A stretch of DNA of 64,000 bases from Loripinus fragilis (taxonomy: Eukaryota > Mollusca > Bivalvia > Lucinida > Lucinidae), in the NCBI GenBank assembly GCA_964019695.1, contig CAXHUL010000530.1:62001-126000 (forward strand), read 5' to 3'. Made by a program: the position numbers and the translations under genes. This document shows positions 59,398-64,000 of the stretch, piece by piece. Every line of letters starts with the position of its first letter. Within the stretch, counting starts at the first letter, position 1. Under the pieces are notes generated by a model. It saw only the letters and a program-made list of their open reading frames with translations, was not told where the DNA came from and did not search any database.

Positions 59398-62300
59398 TAC
59401 TACAACAAAAACTTTAGTTACTACTAGAACAACAACTATAGTTACAATTAGAACAACAACTATAGTTGCTTCTACAACAACAACTATAGTTACTACAACA
59501 ACTATAGTTACTACAAGAACAACAACTATAGTTACTACAAGAACAACAACTATAGTTACTACTACATTAACAACTATAGTAACTACAAGAACAACAACTG
59601 TAGTTACAACAAGAACAACAACTATAGTTACTAAAAGAACAACAACTATAGTTACTAAAAGAACAACAACTATAGTTACTACTACAACAACTATAGTTAC
59701 TACAAGAACAACAACTATAGTTACTACAAGAACAACAACTCTAGTTACTTCAAAAACAACAGCTGCAGTTACTACTACAGCGACAGCTATAGTTGCTTCA
59801 AGAACAACAACTATAGTTACTACAAAAACAACAACTATAGTTACTACTACAACAAAAAACTATAGTTACTACAAGAACAACAACTATAGTTACAATTAGA
59901 ACAACAACTATAGTTACTTCTACAACAACAAATATAGTTACTACAACAACAACTATAGTTACTACAAGAACAACAACTATAGTTACTACAAGAACAACAA
60001 CTATAGTTACTACTACAACAACAAATATAGTTACTACAAGAAAAACAACTCTAGTTACTTCAAAAACAACAGCTGCAGTTTCTACTACAGCGACAGCTAT
60101 AGTTGCTTCAAGAACAACAACTATAGTTACTACTACAACAACTATAGTTACTACAAGAACAACATCTATAGTTACTAGTAAATTAACAACTAAAGTTACT
60201 ACAAAAACAACAACTCTAGTTACTACTAAATTAACAACTAAAGTTACTACTAAAGCGACAGCTATAGTTGCTACAAGAACAACAACTATAGTTACTACAA
60301 GAACAACAACTTTAGTTACTACTACAACAACAACTATAGTTACTACAAGAACAACAACTATAGGTACACCAAGAACAACAACTATAGTTACTACTATAAC
60401 AAAAACTATAGTTACTACAAGAACAACAACTATAGTTACTACAAGAACAACAACTATAGTTACAACAAGAACAACAACTATAGTTACTATTACAACAAAA
60501 ACTATAGTTACTACAAGAACAACAACTATAGTTAACACACGAACAAAAACTATAGTTACTACAAGAACAACAGCTGCAGTTACTATTACAACAACAACTA
60601 TAGTTACTGCAAGAACAACAACTATAGTTACAACAAGAACAACAACTATAGTTACTACTACAACAGAAACTATAGTTACTAAAAGAACATCAACTATAGT
60701 TACTACTACAACAACAACTATAGTTACTACTAAAACAACAACTATAGTTACTACAAGAACAACAGCTGCAGATACGACAAGAACAACAACTATAGTTAAT
60801 ACTACCAAAACAACTATAGTTACTTCAGCAACAACAGCTGCAGTTTCTACTACAACAACCACTATAGTTACTACTACAACAACAACTTTAGTTACTACTA
60901 CAACAACAACTATAGTTACTACAAGAACAACGACTATAGTTACTAAAAGAACAACAACTATAGTTACAACAAGAACAACAACTATAGTTACTACAATAAC
61001 AACAGCTGCAGTTACTATTACAACAACAACAACTATAGTTACTATAAGAACAACAACTATAGTTATTACTACAACAACTATAGTTACTACAAGAACAACA
61101 ACTATAGTTACTACTACAACAACAACTATAGTTACTACAAGAACAACAACTATAGTTACTTCTACAACAAAAAAATATAGTTATTACAAGAACAACAACT
61201 ATAGTTACAATAAGAACAACAACTATAGTTACTTCTACAACAACAACTATAGTTACTATAAGAACAACAACTATAGTTACTACTACAACCACTATAGTTA
61301 CTACAAGAACAACAACTATAGTTACTACCAGAACAACAACTATAGTTACTACTACAACTAAATTTATAGTTACTACTAGAACAACAACTATAGTTACAAT
61401 TAGAACAACAACTATAGTTGCTTCTACAACAACAACTATAGTTACTACAACAACTATAGTTACTACAAGAACAACAACTATACTTACTACAAGAACAACA
61501 ACTATAGTTACTACTACATTAACAACTATAGTAACTACAAGAACAACAAATGTAGTTACAACAAGAACAACAACTATAGTTACTAAAAGAACAACAACTA
61601 TAGTTACTAAAAGAACAACAACTATAGTTACTACTACAACAACTATAGTTACTACAAGAACAACAACTATAGTTACTACAAGAACAACAACTCTAGTTAC
61701 TTCAAAAACAACAGCTGCAGTTACTACTACAGCGACAGCTATAGTTGCTTCAAGAACAACAACTATAGTTACTACAAGAACAACAACTATAGTTACTTCT
61801 ACAACAAAAAACTATAGTTATTACAAAAACAACAACTATAGTTACAATAAGAACAACAACTATAGTTACTTCTACAACAACAACTATATTTACTATAAGA
61901 ACAACAACTATAGTTACTACTACAACAACTTTAGTTACTACAAGAACAACAACTAAAGTTACTACCAATAACAACAACTATAGTTACTACTAAAACTAAA
62001 AACTATAGTTACTACTAGAACAACAACTATAGTTACAATTAGAACAACAACTATAGTTGCTTCTACAACAACAACTATAGTTACTACAACAACTATAGTT
62101 ACTACAAGAACAACAACTATACTTACTACAAGAACAACAACTATAGTTACTACTACATTAACAACTATAGTAACTACAAGAACAACAACTGTAGTTACAA
62201 CAAGAACAACAACTATAGTTACTAAAAGAACAACAACTATAGTTACTAAAAGAACAACAACTATAGTTACTACTACAACAACTATAGTTACTACAAGAAC

Positions 62301-62879
62301 AACAACTATAGTTACTACAAGAACAACAACTCTAGTTACTTCAAAAACAACAGCTGCAGTTACTACTACAGCGACAGCTATAGTTGCTTCAAGAACAACA
62401 ACTATAGTTACTACAAGAACAACAACTATAGTTACTACTACAACAAAAAACTATAGTTACTACAAGAACAACAACTATAGTTACAATTAGAACAACAACT
62501 ATAGTTACTTCTACAACAACAAATATAGTTACTACAACAACAACTATAGTTACTACAAGAACAACAACTATAGTTACTACAAGAACAACAACTATAGTTA
62601 CTACTACAACAACAAATATAGTTACTACAAGAAAAACAACTCTAGTTACTTCAAAAACAACAGCTGCAGTTTCTACTACAGCGACAGCTATAGTTGCTTC
62701 AAGAACAACAACTATAGTTACTACAAGAACAACAACAATAGTTACTACTACAACAACAACTATAGTTACTACAAGAACAACAACTATAGTTACTACTACA
62801 ACAAAAAACTATAGTTACTACAAGAACAACAACTATAGTTACAATTAGAACAACAACTATAGTTACTTCTACAACAACA

Positions 62880-64000
62880 AATATAGTTACTACAACAGCA
62901 AATATAGTTACTACAAGAACAACAGCTGCAGATACTACAAGAACAACAACTTTAGTTACTACTACCACAACAACTATAGTTACTTCAGCAACAACAGCTG
63001 CAGTTTCTACTACAACAACCACTATAGTTACTACTACAACAACAACTTTAGTTACTACTACAACAACAACTATAGTTACTACAAGAACAACGACTATAGT
63101 TACTAAAAGAACAACAACTGTAGCTACAACAAGAACAACAACTATAGTTACTACAATAACAATAGCTGCAGTTACTATTACAACAACAACTATAGTTACT
63201 ATAAGAACAACAACTATAGTTTCTACTACAACAACTATAGTTACTACCAGAACAACAACAATAGTTACTACTACAACAAAAAACTATAGTTACTACAAGA
63301 ACAACAACTATAGTTACAATTAGAAGAACAATTTTAGTTACTTCTACAACAACAACTATAGTTACTACAACAACAAATATAGTTACTACTACATTAACAA
63401 CTATAGTTACTACAAGAACAACAACTATAGAAACAACAAGAACAACAACTATAGTTACTAAAAGAACAACAACTATAGTACTACAAGAACAACAACTATA
63501 GTTACAACAAGAACAACAACTATAGTTACTACAATAACAACAGCTGCAGTTACTATTACAACAACAACTATAGTTACTATAAGAACAACAACTATAGTTA
63601 CTACTACAACAACTATAGTTACTACAAGAACAACAACTATTGTTACTACTTAATTAACAACTAAAGTTACTACAAGAACAACAACACTAGTTACTTCAAA
63701 AACTACAGCTGCAGTTACTACTACAGCGTCAGCTATAGTTGCTACAAGAACAACAACTATAGTTACTACAAGAAAAACAACTAAAGTTACGACTACAACA
63801 ACAACTATAGTTACTACAAGAACACAACTATAGTTACAACAAGAACAACAACTATAGTTACTACTACAACAAAAACTATAGTTACTAAAAGAACAACAAT
63901 TATAGTTACTACTACAACAACAACTATAGTTACTACTAAAACAACAACTAAAGTTACTACAAGAACAAACGCTGCAGATACTACAAGAACAACAACTATA
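62880..64000 (+). repeat. Satellite with raised private variation at the right edge
   Basis: It is still the same family, but private changes are denser: CAGCAAATATAG (about 62897), AGAAGAACAATTTTAG (about 63323), ATAGAAACAACAAG (about 63427), a 3-bp-short ATAGTACTACAAG (about 63476), GCGTCAGC (about 63726), AACACAACTATAG (about 63822) and AACAAACGCTGCAG (about 63964). Whether this marks approach to the array edge cannot be told from the window. Confidence 0.5.

Larger units (their letters stand above)
33262..64000 (+). repeat. 24-bp satellite array, block III (continues past window)
   Basis: 30.7 kb of the same monomer family and variant set as block I. Differences from most of block I: a variant with ACTTAAAGAACACGGCTGCAG recurs near 37359, 45684, 51691 and 56626 (and once in block I, near 26287), and a CCTATTTTTACTAC variant replaces CCTATAGTTACTAC in the same places. 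It includes a stretch at about 40.0-42.1 kb with few phase-shifting A6 tracts, which leaves the longest open frame of the window (39701-41848, minus, Val-rich). That frame is explained by the stop-free monomer. Satellite at 52.3-53.4 kb and after 62.9 kb is less regular. Confidence 0.96.

Noticed and set aside
551..64000. CRISPR array, suggested by short regular repeats.
   Set aside because: The repeats adjoin directly with no unique spacers, the period is set by the monomer itself, and no cas gene is present.
551..64000. Telomeric repeat array.
   Set aside because: The monomer is 24 bp, G-poor on both strands compared with telomeres, and unlike any telomeric repeat I know.

Overview
The window is almost wholly satellite DNA of a eukaryote. 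About 61.7 kb of the 64 kb is one family of short tandem repeats. Their consensus is 24 bp: a first half ACTATAGTTACT and a second half ACAAGAACAACA, with common 21-bp and 18-bp forms. It is AT-rich (about 29% GC in the consensus), almost free of CpG, and strongly strand-asymmetric (the + strand consensus is 12 A, 5 C, 5 T, 2 G). I estimate roughly 2,600 monomers. I find no protein-coding gene, rRNA, tRNA or CRISPR array. The sequence does not identify the species; an animal with large satellite blocks fits, but that is inference.

Layout: 1-550, the right part of a non-satellite insert cut by the window edge; 551-28318, satellite block I; 28319-29172, a complete 854-bp copy of the insert; 29173-32407, satellite block II; 32408-33261, a second complete copy; 33262-64000, satellite block III.

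The insert is the main non-satellite object. It has about 26-bp terminal inverted repeats (two mismatches) and is flanked by a TA target duplication. The same satellite context without the insert is present elsewhere in the window (e.g. 3121-3135, 12487-12501, 20122-20136), so the pre-insertion site can be read directly. It has no transposase and behaves like a non-autonomous, MITE-like DNA transposon of a TA-duplicating group (Tc1/mariner-like is the likeliest). All copies share the same satellite flanks, so they multiplied by duplication of the array and not by repeated transposition.

The satellite is layered: a short (ACA)n tract inside each monomer, the 24-bp monomer, a set of variant monomers (ACTATAGTT, GCTGCAGTT, ACTCTAGTT, GCGACAGCT types) in fixed orders, and kilobase duplications: a 4,089-bp tandem pair around the inserts, a 7.66/7.635-kb tandem pair (6.8-22.1 kb), 3.4-3.6-kb blocks 18.5 kb apart, 2.2-kb blocks 11 kb apart, and a 192-bp tandem pair. 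Several duplicates differ by exactly one monomer, as expected from unequal exchange.

Many long open frames exist on both strands because the consensus monomer lacks stop codons in four of six frames; I treat them all as by-products of the repeat.
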